From Sulfurimicrobium sp963779055 (GTDB taxonomy: Bacteria > Pseudomonadota > Gammaproteobacteria > Burkholderiales > Sulfuricellaceae): a stretch of 64,000 bases of DNA. The position numbers were made by a program, and so were the translations under genes. Location of the stretch: assembly GCA_963779055.1 (NCBI GenBank), contig CAVZWN010000004.1, positions 930,001 to 994,000 of the forward strand, read 5' to 3'. The notes beneath the pieces were generated by a model. That model searched no databases, was not told where the DNA came from, and saw only the letters and a program-made list of their open reading frames with translations. Shown piece by piece: positions 20,438 through 29,898 of this stretch. Position 1 is the first letter of the stretch. Each line of letters starts with the position of its first letter.

Positions 20438-21148
20438 ATGAGTCCCCCTCCACTCCTGGCAGAAATCCAGCCCCGTTTGCGCAGCCTCGCCAGCCCTGCA
20501 ACCGCCAGCATCCTGCAAGGATTCTTCAAGACCGGGCCGGGCCAGTACGGTGAAGGGGACATCTTCCTTGGCATCAAGGTGCCAGTCATCCGCGCCGTGG
20601 CCAAGGAATTTCCGCATGCGGGGCTCGACACTGCCACCGCACTGCTCCACTCCCACTTTCATGAGGAACGCCTGCTCGCGCTGCTTTTCCTGATGCGTTA
20701 CTTTGCGGCCGGGGACCCCCATGAGCGCCAGAGCGCCTACACGGCCTATCTGGCTAATACGGCATGGATCAACAACTGGGATCTGGTGGATATTTCTGCG
20801 CCACACGTAATCGGCGCCTATCTGGCCGGGCAGGCGCGCGCGCCGCTGTATCAGCTGGTTTGCTCACCTGACCTGTGGGAACGGCGCATCGCCATGGTGG
20901 CGACTTTGCATTTTATCCGCCACGGAGAGTTCGACGATACCCTGCGGCTTGCCGGACACCTGCTGAACGACCGCGAAGATCTCATGCACAAAGCCTGCGG
21001 CTGGATGCTACGCGAGGTTGGCAAGCGTGACCAGGTGCGATTGCAGGACTTTCTTGACCGCCATATCCAGGCCATGCCACGCACCATGCTGCGCTACGCG
21101 ATCGAGCGTTTCCCGGAAGCATTGCGGCAAATCTATCTCAGGAAATAA
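20438..21148 (+). CDS. DNA alkylation repair protein (AlkD-like HEAT protein)
   Basis: This 236-residue all-helical HEAT-repeat protein is of the DNA alkylation repair family. It shows IKVPVIRAVAKEF, the NNWDLVDISAPHVIG segment and LWERRIAMVATLHFI, the aromatic and acidic positions used by AlkD to capture alkylated bases. It starts at ATG 20438, 119 bases after cbbO, with no obvious functional link to the cbb genes. Confidence 0.88.
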   Translation: MSPPPLLAEIQPRLRSLASPATASILQGFFKTGPGQYGEGDIFLGIKVPVIRAVAKEFPHAGLDTATALLHSHFHEERLLALLFLMRYFAAGDPHERQSAYTAYLANTAWINNWDLVDISAPHVIGAYLAGQARAPLYQLVCSPDLWERRIAMVATLHFIRHGEFDDTLRLAGHLLNDREDLMHKACGWMLREVGKRDQVRLQDFLDRHIQAMPRTMLRYAIERFPEALRQIYLRK

Positions 21149-21221
21149 GTGGCGTTTCAGGCGGGTCCAATCCGGGGTAGAATCCGGGCTCATCAAGTTA
21201 TTTCATTATCTAGGAACCGCC

Positions 21222-22106
21222 ATGACCGACGCTCTGTTTCAATCTGACATCAAGAGCCTCAAGCTGCTCAGTCGCGGCAAGGTGCGCGACATCTATGAAG
21301 TGGATAGAGAGAAGCTGCTGATCATCACCACCGACCGGCTGTCCGCCTTCGACGTCGTGCTGCCTACACCCATTCCTGGCAAGGGGCAGGTTCTGACTTC
21401 CGTCTCCAATTTCTGGTTCGAAAAACTCAAACACATTGTTCCCAACCAGCTCACGGGTATTTCGCCGGAATCCGTGGTCGCCGATAACGAGAAAGATCAG
21501 GTCAGGGGCCGCGCCCTGGTGGTGAAAAAACTCAAGCCCCTGCCGATCGAAGCCATTGTGCGCGGCTATCTGGCCGGTTCAGGCTGGAAGGAATACCAGA
21601 AGAGCCAGAGTGTATGCGGCATCCCGCTAACCGCCGGATTACGCGAAGCGGATAAATTGCCACAACCGCTTTTTACTCCGTCGACCAAAGCGGCCGTCGG
21701 CTTTCACGACGAAAACATCAGTTTCGCCAGGGCAGAAGAACTGCTCGGCAAGGAACTCGCCGCCAAGGTGCAGGAAGTCGCCATTGCGCTATATCGGGAA
21801 GCGGCAGAATATGCGGCGGGCAAAGGCATCATCATCGCGGATACCAAATTCGAATTCGGCCTGGACGATAGCGGCACGCTTTACATCATCGATGAAGTCA
21901 TGACCCCCGATTCCTCCCGCTTCTGGCCAGTAGACCAATACCAGCCAGGCTCCAACCCGCCCAGCTTCGACAAGCAATATGTCCGTGACTGGCTCGAATC
22001 CACGGGCTGGAACAAGAAACCCCCGGCACCTGAGCTACCCGCCGAGGTGGCGGCCAGAACCGGAGAGAAATATCGCGAAGCCCTGGCGAAACTGACTGCC
22101 CGCTGA
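21222..22106 (+). CDS. purC: Phosphoribosylaminoimidazole-succinocarboxamide synthase
   Basis: This 294-residue SAICAR synthetase of purine synthesis contains LLSRGKVRDIYEV, EAIVRGYLAGSGW and the DEVMTPDSSRFWP metal and substrate segment. ATG 21222 follows AGGAA. An upstream in-frame start at 21018 lies within the alkylation-repair gene and is rejected. The long form is typical of betaproteobacteria and yeast-like PurC. Confidence 0.95.
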   Translation: MTDALFQSDIKSLKLLSRGKVRDIYEVDREKLLIITTDRLSAFDVVLPTPIPGKGQVLTSVSNFWFEKLKHIVPNQLTGISPESVVADNEKDQVRGRALVVKKLKPLPIEAIVRGYLAGSGWKEYQKSQSVCGIPLTAGLREADKLPQPLFTPSTKAAVGFHDENISFARAEELLGKELAAKVQEVAIALYREAAEYAAGKGIIIADTKFEFGLDDSGTLYIIDEVMTPDSSRFWPVDQYQPGSNPPSFDKQYVRDWLESTGWNKKPPAPELPAEVAARTGEKYREALAKLTAR

Positions 22107-22156
22107 TCCAGGGACATTCCCAGATCAGCTCATCTTGATATTACCGGACACATTCC

Positions 22157-22612
22157 ATGCGTTACTGGCTCATGAAATCAGAACCCTCCGACGTCAGCGT
22201 GGACGATCTCGCTGCCATGCCGGATCAGACCGTGGCCTGGTATGGCATTCGCAATTACCAGGCACGCAATTTCATGCGTGATCAGATGAAAGTCGGCGAT
22301 CAGGTTTTTTTCTATCACTCAAGCTGTGCCGAACCGGGCATCGCCGGGCTGGCAACGGTCAGCAAACTAGCCTACCCGGATCAGACCCAGTTCGACCCCG
22401 GGAATAAATATTTCGATCCCAAGGCAACGCCGGAAAACCCGCGCTGGATGAATGTGGATGTAAAGCTGGTCAGAAAGACCCGCCTGATCAGCATCAAGGC
22501 GCTGCGCACCCATCCGGAACTGGAGCACATGCGCATTCTGCAGCAGGGCAACCGGCTTTCGATCACGCCGGTGGACCCCAAGGAATGGGCTTTTATTATG
22601 GGGCTGTTATAA
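22157..22612 (+). CDS. EVE domain-containing protein
   Basis: This 151-residue protein is a single EVE/PUA-like domain: YWLMKSEPSDVSVDD at the start, then the AWYGIRNYQARNFMR and GDQVFFYHS segments. EVE domains bind modified bases; the target of this one is unknown. It converges on ftsY, with only two bases between the stops. Confidence 0.9.
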   Translation: MRYWLMKSEPSDVSVDDLAAMPDQTVAWYGIRNYQARNFMRDQMKVGDQVFFYHSSCAEPGIAGLATVSKLAYPDQTQFDPGNKYFDPKATPENPRWMNVDVKLVRKTRLISIKALRTHPELEHMRILQQGNRLSITPVDPKEWAFIMGLL

Positions 22613-22614
22613 GC

Positions 22615-23580
22615 CTACTCGAACAGGGCTGAAACAAACTCCGGAGCCACGAACGGGCGCAGATCGTCGAGCTGTTCGCCCACGCCGATAAAGCGAATCG
22701 GGATCGGCCGGTTACGGGCGATGGCAGCGATGATTCCGCCCTTGGCCGTGCCGTCGAGCTTGGTCAGCGCCAGGCCGCTTACCTGCAGCGCGTCGTCAAA
22801 GGACTTGACCTGCGCCAGGCCATTCTGGCCAGTATTGGCATCGAGCACCAGCAGCACTTCGTGCGGGCCGCTGGGATCAGCCTTGGCAATGACGCGCTTC
22901 ACCTTTTTAATCTCTTCCATCAGGTGCAATTGCGTCGGCAGCCGCCCGGCGGTATCCGCCAGCACCACATCGATGCCGCGCGCCTTGGCGGCCTGGATGG
23001 CATCGAAAATCACGGCGGCCGAATCACCGCTTTCCTGGGCGATTACAGTCACATTGTTGCGCTCGCCCCAGATCATCAACTGCTCACGGGCCGCCGCACG
23101 AAAAGTATCCCCCGCCGCCAGCAGCACGGACTTCCCCTGCGACTGGAAGTATTTTGCCAGCTTGCCGATGGTGGTGGTTTTTCCTGCGCCGTTGACGCCT
23201 GCCAGCATGATGATGAAGGGGCGGTGACCCTCGATTTCCAGCGGCGCCTCCAGTGGCTGGAGCAATGCCAGCAAGGATTGCTGCAAGGCATCCTTCAGTT
23301 GCCCCGCCTCGGTCAGCCCCTCGCGCCGGACCCGGGCACGAAGATCGTCGAGCAGGTACTGAGTAGCGGCCACGCCCACGTCCGAAGTCAGAAGGATGGT
23401 TTCCAGTTCTTCATACAACGCATCGTCAATTTTGGCGCCGCTGCCAAAAAGATTCGTCACCTTGCGCCCAAACTGTTCGCGGGTGCGCGTCAGGCCCTGT
23501 TTCAGCCGTGCAGCCCAGCCTTCCGGCTTGCTCTCTGCTTCAAGGACAGGTGATTCGGTTTTTTTGAAGAAACTAAACAT
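22615..23580 (-). CDS. ftsY: Signal recognition particle receptor FtsY
   Basis: This 321-residue SRP GTPase brings ribosome-SRP complexes to the membrane. It has an NG domain with P-loop GVNGAGKTTT, the DTAGRLPTQ switch, the TKLDGTAKGG guanine-specificity segment and the GVGEQLDDL C-terminus. The acidic A domain is very short. I use ATG 23580 (MFSFFKK). The frame extends to 23664, but that part overlaps the divergent promoter region and looks unrelated. Confidence 0.95.
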   Translation of the reverse strand: MFSFFKKTESPVLEAESKPEGWAARLKQGLTRTREQFGRKVTNLFGSGAKIDDALYEELETILLTSDVGVAATQYLLDDLRARVRREGLTEAGQLKDALQQSLLALLQPLEAPLEIEGHRPFIIMLAGVNGAGKTTTIGKLAKYFQSQGKSVLLAAGDTFRAAAREQLMIWGERNNVTVIAQESGDSAAVIFDAIQAAKARGIDVVLADTAGRLPTQLHLMEEIKKVKRVIAKADPSGPHEVLLVLDANTGQNGLAQVKSFDDALQVSGLALTKLDGTAKGGIIAAIARNRPIPIRFIGVGEQLDDLRPFVAPEFVSALFE

Positions 23581-23701
23581 GGTAGTTTGGGGTCTGTGAG
23601 AATTCAGCAAATGGGGATTAAGGCAGGCCGGTTCATGAACTATCCGGGCTATAATTCCCACCATTTTATCCCGAATAGAACCTGAAAAGGTAGGAGGTTG
23701 C

Positions 23702-25066
23702 GTGCTGACAAAAGCGTTGCTGGGGGCGACCCTGCTTGGACTGGCCTGGGGCGCGGCTGCGAACCCTTATGAACACCTGCTGGGCAATGGCATGAAAGTC
23801 ATCGTCAAGGAAGACCGGCGTGCGCCGGTGGTGGTATCGCAAATCTGGTACCGGGCGGGCAGCATGGATGAACAGAATGGAACCACCGGGGTGGCCCACG
23901 TGCTGGAACACATGATGTTCAAGGGGACGCGCAAAGTACCGGCAGGCCAGTTCTCGAAAATCATCGCAGAGGCGGGTGGGCGCGAGAATGCCTTTACCAG
24001 TAGCGACTACACCGCTTACTTCCAGCAGCTGAAAACTGGCGAACTGCCGCTGGCTTTCAAACTGGAAGCAGACCGCATGCAAAACCTGGTGCTGACGGAA
24101 CAGGAGTTCGCCAAGGAAATCCAGGTCGTAATGGAAGAACGGCGCATGCGTACCGAGGACAAGCCGCAAGCGCTGGTTTTCGAACAGCTCAATGCCGCGG
24201 CCTTTAACGCGCACCCTTACCATCATCCGATCATCGGCTGGATGGATGACCTGAAAAACATGCGCGTGGAAGATGCCCGCGCCTGGTACCAGCGCTGGTA
24301 CGCCCCCAACAACGCCACCCTGGTCGTGGTTGGGGATGTGCGCCATGAGGAAGTATTCAAACTGGCGCAAACCCACTTCGGCCCACTCAAGGCGCATCCG
24401 CTGCCATCCCGCAAGCCTCAGCAGGAGCCGCCACAGCGCGGCATCAAGCGTGTGCAGGTAAAAGCGCAAGCCAAGCTGCCTTACCTTGCGCTGGCTTATC
24501 GCGTGCCGGTGCTTCAGGATATCAGTCTGGATAGCGAACCCTATGCACTGGACATCCTCTCGGGCGTACTGGATGGCCACCCAGCCGCGCGTCTGAACCA
24601 GACGCTGGTGCGGGACAGCCGCCTGGCAACGGATGTCGGCACCGGCTATGGCGCCATCTCAAGGGGGCCGGGACTGTTTCTGATCGAAGGGACGCCCAGT
24701 GAAGGAAAAACCGTGATTGAACTGGAACAGGGCATTCGCCAGGAAATCGCTCGCGTGCAGCGCGACGGCATCAACGCCGAGGAATTGCAGCGCGTCAAAG
24801 CCCAGGTCGTCGCCGCCCGGGTCTACCAGCGTGACTCGATGTTCTACCAGGGTATGCTGATCGGACAGATGGAAAGCGCCGGGCTGTCCTGGCGCGATGA
24901 AAAGATCATGCTGGAGCGGCTCAATGCAGTCACAGCGGAACAGGTCCAGGCGGTGGCGCAGAAATATCTGCAGGATGATGGCCTCACCATCGCCCTGCTT
25001 GATCCGCAGCCGATGGAAACCAAGCGTCCCGCGCAAAACATGACAGGAGGGCGCCATGCTCACTAA
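23702..25066 (+). CDS. M16 family zinc protease, catalytic subunit
   Basis: This 454-residue pitrilysin-type protease has a signal peptide (about 1-20, ending AAA-NP). The inverted zinc motif HVLEH is at residues 66-70 (zinc H66 and H70, catalytic E69), with a downstream glutamate in the EIQVVMEERRMR helix. The start is GTG 23702 after GTAGGAGG. It overlaps the next M16 gene by 11 bases, so the two probably form a periplasmic heterodimer. Confidence 0.92.
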   Translation: MLTKALLGATLLGLAWGAAANPYEHLLGNGMKVIVKEDRRAPVVVSQIWYRAGSMDEQNGTTGVAHVLEHMMFKGTRKVPAGQFSKIIAEAGGRENAFTSSDYTAYFQQLKTGELPLAFKLEADRMQNLVLTEQEFAKEIQVVMEERRMRTEDKPQALVFEQLNAAAFNAHPYHHPIIGWMDDLKNMRVEDARAWYQRWYAPNNATLVVVGDVRHEEVFKLAQTHFGPLKAHPLPSRKPQQEPPQRGIKRVQVKAQAKLPYLALAYRVPVLQDISLDSEPYALDILSGVLDGHPAARLNQTLVRDSRLATDVGTGYGAISRGPGLFLIEGTPSEGKTVIELEQGIRQEIARVQRDGINAEELQRVKAQVVAARVYQRDSMFYQGMLIGQMESAGLSWRDEKIMLERLNAVTAEQVQAVAQKYLQDDGLTIALLDPQPMETKRPAQNMTGGRHAH

Positions 25067-26435
25067 GCTGACAGGCTCAATATTCGGCATGCTTGCGCTC
25101 TCCCTCGCCGGCATTGCCCAGGCCGCCCTGCCCATCCAGCACTGGCAAACAGGCAATGGCGCCCGGGTGTACTTCATGGAAAGCCGCGGCCTGCCGCTGC
25201 TGGATGTCAGCGTTGAATTCGATGCCGGCGCGCGCCGCGACGCTCCGGCCCAGGCAGGCCTGGCCAGCCTGACCGCGCAGACCCTGAGCCTGGGCGCCGG
25301 CGGACTGGCGGAGGAAACCATTTCAAACCGTCTCGCCGATGTGGGCGCGCAACTCGCTGCAACTTTTGAGCCGGACCGTGCGGGGATGACCTTGCGTACC
25401 CTGAGCAGTGAGCGCGAACGCAAGCAGTCACTCGATTTGATGGCCAAAGTACTGCAGCAACCCGACTTCCCCGCTGCCGCCATTGAACGCGAAAAAGCCC
25501 GCATCACCGCAGGGCTGAAGGAAGAAGAAACACAGCCCGGACCGATCGGAGAAAAAGCCTTCTACGCCGCCCTTTATGGCGCCCACCCTTATGGGCTGCC
25601 AGGCACGGGCAAGATCGAAACCCTGGCCACACTGCAACGGCAGGATGTTGCCGCCTTTCACCAGCGCCACTATGTTGCCGAAGCGGCGGTGATCTCGCTG
25701 GTCGGCGATGTCAGCCGCGCACAAGCCGAAAGCATCGCCGAACAGCTTTCTGCCGGCCTGCCCCGCTCCACAGCCCCTCTGCCTGCACTGGCGGAAATTA
25801 CGCCCCCGGCACAGGGAGAAACCCGCCGCATTCCCCATCCGGCCACCCAGAGCCATATTTTGCTCGGCACACCGGGCATGAGCCGCAGCGACCCGGATTA
25901 TTTTGCGCTTTACCTCGGCAACTATATTCTGGGCGGCGGCGGATTTGCTTCCCGGCTGACCGAAGAAGTGCGCGAAAAACGCGGCCTGGCGTATAGCGTT
26001 TACAGCTACTTCCTGCCGCTGGCCCAGCCCGGCCCGTTCCAGATCGGCCTGCAGACCAAGCAGGAACAATCCCAGCAAGCGCTGGAGATTGTCCGCGCCA
26101 CACTCAGCCGCTTTGTGACGGAAGGGCCGACCCAGGATGAACTGCGGCGCGCCAAGTTGAACATCGCCGGCGGTTTTCCGTTACGCATCGACAGCAATAA
26201 GAAAATTCTCGGCTATCTGGCCCTGATCGGCTTCTATCAGCTACCGCTGAACTATCTCGACGAGTTTGCCAGCAAGATCGAAAAAGTGACCCTGGAAGAG
26301 GTCAAAAGTGCATTCAGGCGCCGTATTGTTCCGGAGCGGATGATCACGGTGATCGTGGGCGGCACGGACGCTCAGCCCGGCGAAAAGATGGGCCAGACAT
26401 CACCATACGAGAAGCCCCTTGCCAGCAAAAACTAA
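25056..26435 (+). CDS. M16 family protein, non-catalytic partner
   Basis: This 459-residue M16 homologue has a signal peptide (about 1-23, ending IAQA). The HxxEH motif is absent: the equivalent region reads AGLASLTAQTL. It keeps the C-terminal M16 features (GGGGFASRLTEEVREKRGLAYSVYS) that bind substrate. This is the usual inactive half of a two-gene M16 pair. It overlaps both the upstream catalytic gene and, by 17 bases, the TTG start of rsmD. Confidence 0.92.
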   Translation: MLTKLTGSIFGMLALSLAGIAQAALPIQHWQTGNGARVYFMESRGLPLLDVSVEFDAGARRDAPAQAGLASLTAQTLSLGAGGLAEETISNRLADVGAQLAATFEPDRAGMTLRTLSSERERKQSLDLMAKVLQQPDFPAAAIEREKARITAGLKEEETQPGPIGEKAFYAALYGAHPYGLPGTGKIETLATLQRQDVAAFHQRHYVAEAAVISLVGDVSRAQAESIAEQLSAGLPRSTAPLPALAEITPPAQGETRRIPHPATQSHILLGTPGMSRSDPDYFALYLGNYILGGGGFASRLTEEVREKRGLAYSVYSYFLPLAQPGPFQIGLQTKQEQSQQALEIVRATLSRFVTEGPTQDELRRAKLNIAGGFPLRIDSNKKILGYLALIGFYQLPLNYLDEFASKIEKVTLEEVKSAFRRRIVPERMITVIVGGTDAQPGEKMGQTSPYEKPLASKN

Positions 26436-26967
26436 CCGCCTCCGTATTGTTGGCGGCACCTGGCGCAGCCGCTTGCTCACCTTTCCCGATGTGGTAGGAT
26501 TGAGGCCCACTCCTGATCGGGTCAGAGAAACGGTGTTCAACTGGCTGGGCCAGATCATGGATGGTAAACGTTGTCTCGACCTCTTTGCCGGCAGTGGCGC
26601 ACTGGGATTTGAAGCGCTTTCGCGCGGCGCCCGGCAAGTCGTGATGGTTGAGCGCGATAGCAAGGTGGTACGCGCACTGAAGGAAAATGCCAGCGCCCTG
26701 AAGGCGGAAAATTGTGAAATGGTGGCAGGAGATGCGCTGAAATTCCTGGCGCAGGAAGCACGGCGTTTCGACGTGATTTTTGTCGATCCGCCTTATCAGA
26801 TGGATTTGCTGCCTCTTGTTTTACCCAGGCTGCCGCCCCATCTGGAAGACGATGGCCTGATCTACACCGAGGCCGATACGCCACTGGAGTTTGCAGCGGA
26901 TTGGCAGGTCTGGCGCCAGGGGAAGGCAGGCCTGGTGCATTACTATCTATTGAAGAAAGCGAGCTGA
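26419..26967 (+). CDS. rsmD: 16S rRNA (guanine(966)-N(2))-methyltransferase
   Basis: This 182-residue SAM-dependent methyltransferase has RIVGGTWRSRLL at the start, the SAM motif DLFAGSGALGFEALSRGA and the catalytic DPPY. Translation appears to start at TTG 26419 inside the end of the M16 gene; an ATG in the body would lose conserved residues. coaD follows by three bases, a common rsmD-coaD pairing. Confidence 0.93.
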   Translation: MPAKTNRLRIVGGTWRSRLLTFPDVVGLRPTPDRVRETVFNWLGQIMDGKRCLDLFAGSGALGFEALSRGARQVVMVERDSKVVRALKENASALKAENCEMVAGDALKFLAQEARRFDVIFVDPPYQMDLLPLVLPRLPPHLEDDGLIYTEADTPLEFAADWQVWRQGKAGLVHYYLLKKAS

Positions 26968-26970
26968 CGC

Positions 26971-27456
26971 ATGCTCAAGGCCGTTTACCCCGGCACCTTT
27001 GACCCGGTTACCCGAGGCCACGAAGATCTTGTTCGCCGCGCTGCGCGCCTGTTCGACGAGGTCATCGTGGCGGTGGCTGACAGCCGCTCCAAGCAGCCTT
27101 TTTTTGGCCTGCAGGAGCGGGTGGAAATGGCTTCCGAAGTACTGTCGGATTGCGCTAATGTCCGGGTTACGGGATTTTCCGGCCTGCTCATCCATTTCCT
27201 TCAGCAACAGGAAGCGGCTATCATATTGCGCGGATTGCGGGCAGTTTCGGATTTTGAATATGAGTTTCAGCTGGCGGGAATGAACCGCAACCTGTACCCC
27301 AATGTCGAGACGATTTTTCTCACCCCTTCCGAACAGTACATGTTCATTTCTGCCAGCATGGTGCGCGAGATCGCCCTGCTGGGTGGAGATGTCGGCCAGT
27401 TCGTGCAACCCGTGGTGAGCGCCCGGCTGAACACCAGGATTATCAATCTTAACTAG
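26971..27456 (+). CDS. coaD: Phosphopantetheine adenylyltransferase
   Basis: This 161-residue enzyme catalyses the penultimate step of coenzyme A synthesis. It has YPGTFDPVTRGH with the nucleotidyltransferase HxGH-like TRGH, RGLRAVSDFEYEFQ and ISASMVREIA. It follows rsmD and precedes the ferredoxin gene. Confidence 0.97.
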   Translation: MLKAVYPGTFDPVTRGHEDLVRRAARLFDEVIVAVADSRSKQPFFGLQERVEMASEVLSDCANVRVTGFSGLLIHFLQQQEAAIILRGLRAVSDFEYEFQLAGMNRNLYPNVETIFLTPSEQYMFISASMVREIALLGGDVGQFVQPVVSARLNTRIINLN

Positions 27457-27474
27457 ACGAACGAGGAAACTGTC

Positions 27475-27726
27475 ATGGCATTAATGATTACCGACGAATG
27501 CATCAACTGCGACGTGTGCGAACCCGAGTGCCCCAACGGCGCAATTGCTCAGGGTGATGAAATTTACATCATCGATCCCGCCCTGTGTACCGAGTGCGTC
27601 GGTCACTATGATGAACCGCAGTGCATCTCGGTCTGCCCCGTGGATTGCATCATCATCAATCCGGAACATACCGAAAGCAAAGACGAATTACAGGCCAAGT
27701 ACGAGAAGCTGACCGCTCAGGGCTAA
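27475..27726 (+). CDS. 2[4Fe-4S] ferredoxin (YfhL family)
   Basis: This 83-residue ferredoxin has two cluster motifs: CINCDVCEPECP near residue 9 and CTECVGHYDEPQCISVCPVDC near 38. The second has the long insertion between cysteines that is typical of YfhL/Allochromatium-type ferredoxins with very low potential. Its partner is not evident from the context. Confidence 0.93.
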   Translation: MALMITDECINCDVCEPECPNGAIAQGDEIYIIDPALCTECVGHYDEPQCISVCPVDCIIINPEHTESKDELQAKYEKLTAQG

Positions 27727-27738
27727 ACTTCCGGACGT

Positions 27739-27784
27739 AAAAAAACCCGCATCCGGAGCCTGAACGCTCCATGCGGGTTTTTTG
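27739..27784. terminator. Bidirectional terminator between ferredoxin and dynamin genes
   Basis: The outer arms AAAAAACCCGCAT and ATGCGGGTTTTTT enclose an inner stem GGAGC/GCTCC. Both strands have T tracts, so it can serve the two convergent genes. Confidence 0.88.
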
Positions 27785-27795
27785 TTTCTGCTGAT

Positions 27796-29754
27796 TTAAG
27801 CTACGAGCCGCTGCGAGCCGCTTTCGAAATCCAGCGCCTGTGCCAGACCTCGCTGCAGGTTCGTGAGGTCGTCGAGCTGTGCAGTAATGACTGCTTCCAT
27901 CTGCTCCAGTTCGGCAATCCGGTCTTCCAGCGTATCCGTTGCCTTATGGATGCGCTTGATGCTTTCCAGACGACGGCGCAACTGCAGCTGATGCTCCCGC
28001 ACCTGGGTTTCCATCGGGGCCATGACGGCCTTGAGCCAGTTTTCCACATCGCGATTGGCGATCTCGTACACGTGAATCACCCGGCTGGCGATCGTCTCAA
28101 AGAACTTGGTGGTCAGCGTGAACTGCTCGTTGGTCAGCATGTTCAATGTCGTATTGAAATGGTCGTTGTAGCCTTTTTCCAGCTTGGCGATTTCCTTCAG
28201 GTACTTCAGGGTCGAGAAGGGCGGCGGCGTGCTCTGCGACAAGCCATGCTCCTCGCTGAACTTCTTGTACATGCTGTCCATCATGTGCTTGATTTCTTCG
28301 ACCTGCTTGCCCGACTTGTTGATGTTTTCCGAAACGTCCTTGAAAAACCGGTTCATCGCATCACGAATACCCTTGCTGAAACGGCTGCTGACCATGGCGT
28401 CGCGGGTATTTTTCACTTCGACCTTGAGCGCGTCCATGCCCAGGAACGTAAACAGGATATTGGTCTGCTGCGAAAACACGCTGCGTAATGCCTGAAAACG
28501 CTGCAAACCTTTCTCGAAGCTTTCCTTGTCGGACTTGACCTTTTCCATCATGTGCTCGATCACATCCTGGTTCTTGCCGCGCAGACCCTTGAGTTCCTCC
28601 AGTTGTTCGCTCACACCACTCATGCGCGCATCGAGAATGGAATGAGTGACATCCATCATGTCCTCGATTTCGCTCTGGGTGTTGTCGCGCACGATTTCCT
28701 GCTTGGAAGGAATCAGTTCATCAGACAGCGCTTTTTCCAGCGCGAGCAGACGGCTCTTTTCAAGCAGCGCATCATCCTGATTGATTTTGGCCAGCAGACC
28801 TTTCTGGGCCGAAATGGGAAATACCTGGGATGGCTTGATGCCCAGCAAATCGGCGCTGCTATTGACCTGTGAATTGATCTCACGCTCGATGGCTTCGCTG
28901 GTCTTGAGTTCATCCCATAATCCGTCGATCTTGTTCAGCACCACCAGCCGGCCTTTCTGGCGCCCCTGCGGATTGCCGACATAATCGCGCCAGACTTCGA
29001 TGTCAGTCTTGGTCACCCCGGTATCCGCCGCCAGCATGAACAATACCGCATGGGCATTGGGCAGCATGTTGATGGTCAGTTCCGGCTCGGTGCCGATCGC
29101 ATTCAGGCCGGGGGTATCCAGAATCACCAACCCCTGTTTCAGCAGGGGATGCGGGAAATTGATGATGGCATGGCGCCAGCAGGGTACCTCTACCGTGCCG
29201 TCGGCCTGCAGGGTGAACGCATTGTCCTCGTCATTCTCGTCGAATAAGCCGTAACGCTGCGCTTCTTCCTTGGGAACACGCTTGACCTGGCTGACTTGCT
29301 GAAAGGCGCCCAGCATGCCCTCGGCCGAATTGACATCGAGCGGGAAAACCTGCCACTCATCCAGGTAACGCTTGTATTCCGTGGTCGTGGTATCGGTCCC
29401 GCGGGTTTCGATCGGCAACAGCTGAATGCAGGGTTCCCGGCCTTCCTCGTACATCAGCTCGGTGGGGCACATGGTAGTGCGTCCGGCACTGGAGGGCAGC
29501 AGGCGCAGGCCATAACCGGCGAAGAAAATGGCATTGATGAGCTCAGACTTGCCGCGCGAAAACTCGGCCACAAACGCCACATTGAGCTTGTCGTCGCGCA
29601 AGCGGTCGAGGATGTGCTGAATGCGCAGATCGGTCTGGCCGTCATTCAGTTCCTGCTCGTTCAACCAGTTCCGGTAGCCGCTGATATTGTCGGACAATCC
29701 ACTGCGCCATGCGCCGTAAGCCTCAAAATGAGCGACCAGATTTTCGTTTGTCAT
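27796..29754 (-). CDS. Dynamin family GTPase
   Basis: This 652-residue bacterial dynamin-like protein has P-loop SRGKSELINA, G3 DTPGLNAIG and G4 NKIDGLW. The C-terminal two-thirds (about 330-650) is long and helical with coiled-coil character. I chose ATG 29754, preceded by GGGGA; a GTG at 29772 is an alternative. Such proteins often remodel membranes, but I cannot assign a role here. It stands alone on the minus strand, between a shared terminator and mutM. Confidence 0.85.
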   Translation of the reverse strand: MTNENLVAHFEAYGAWRSGLSDNISGYRNWLNEQELNDGQTDLRIQHILDRLRDDKLNVAFVAEFSRGKSELINAIFFAGYGLRLLPSSAGRTTMCPTELMYEEGREPCIQLLPIETRGTDTTTTEYKRYLDEWQVFPLDVNSAEGMLGAFQQVSQVKRVPKEEAQRYGLFDENDEDNAFTLQADGTVEVPCWRHAIINFPHPLLKQGLVILDTPGLNAIGTEPELTINMLPNAHAVLFMLAADTGVTKTDIEVWRDYVGNPQGRQKGRLVVLNKIDGLWDELKTSEAIEREINSQVNSSADLLGIKPSQVFPISAQKGLLAKINQDDALLEKSRLLALEKALSDELIPSKQEIVRDNTQSEIEDMMDVTHSILDARMSGVSEQLEELKGLRGKNQDVIEHMMEKVKSDKESFEKGLQRFQALRSVFSQQTNILFTFLGMDALKVEVKNTRDAMVSSRFSKGIRDAMNRFFKDVSENINKSGKQVEEIKHMMDSMYKKFSEEHGLSQSTPPPFSTLKYLKEIAKLEKGYNDHFNTTLNMLTNEQFTLTTKFFETIASRVIHVYEIANRDVENWLKAVMAPMETQVREHQLQLRRRLESIKRIHKATDTLEDRIAELEQMEAVITAQLDDLTNLQRGLAQALDFESGSQRLVA

Positions 29755-29898
29755 ATAATTCCCCGTAGCCACGTGTCGGCAATGCCATCGTACTTTAGCA
29801 TAAAATACTAATTAAACAATGCAGTCCACATGGATTCTAAACTTTCTTGTGAAGCCACAATATACAAATAAACAGGCAATTTGCATGCCATGCATGCA

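Noticed and set aside
23650..23655. TATAAT upstream of the first M16 gene
   Set aside because: The -10 is good but no acceptable -35 lies 16-18 bases upstream, so I did not list it as a promoter.
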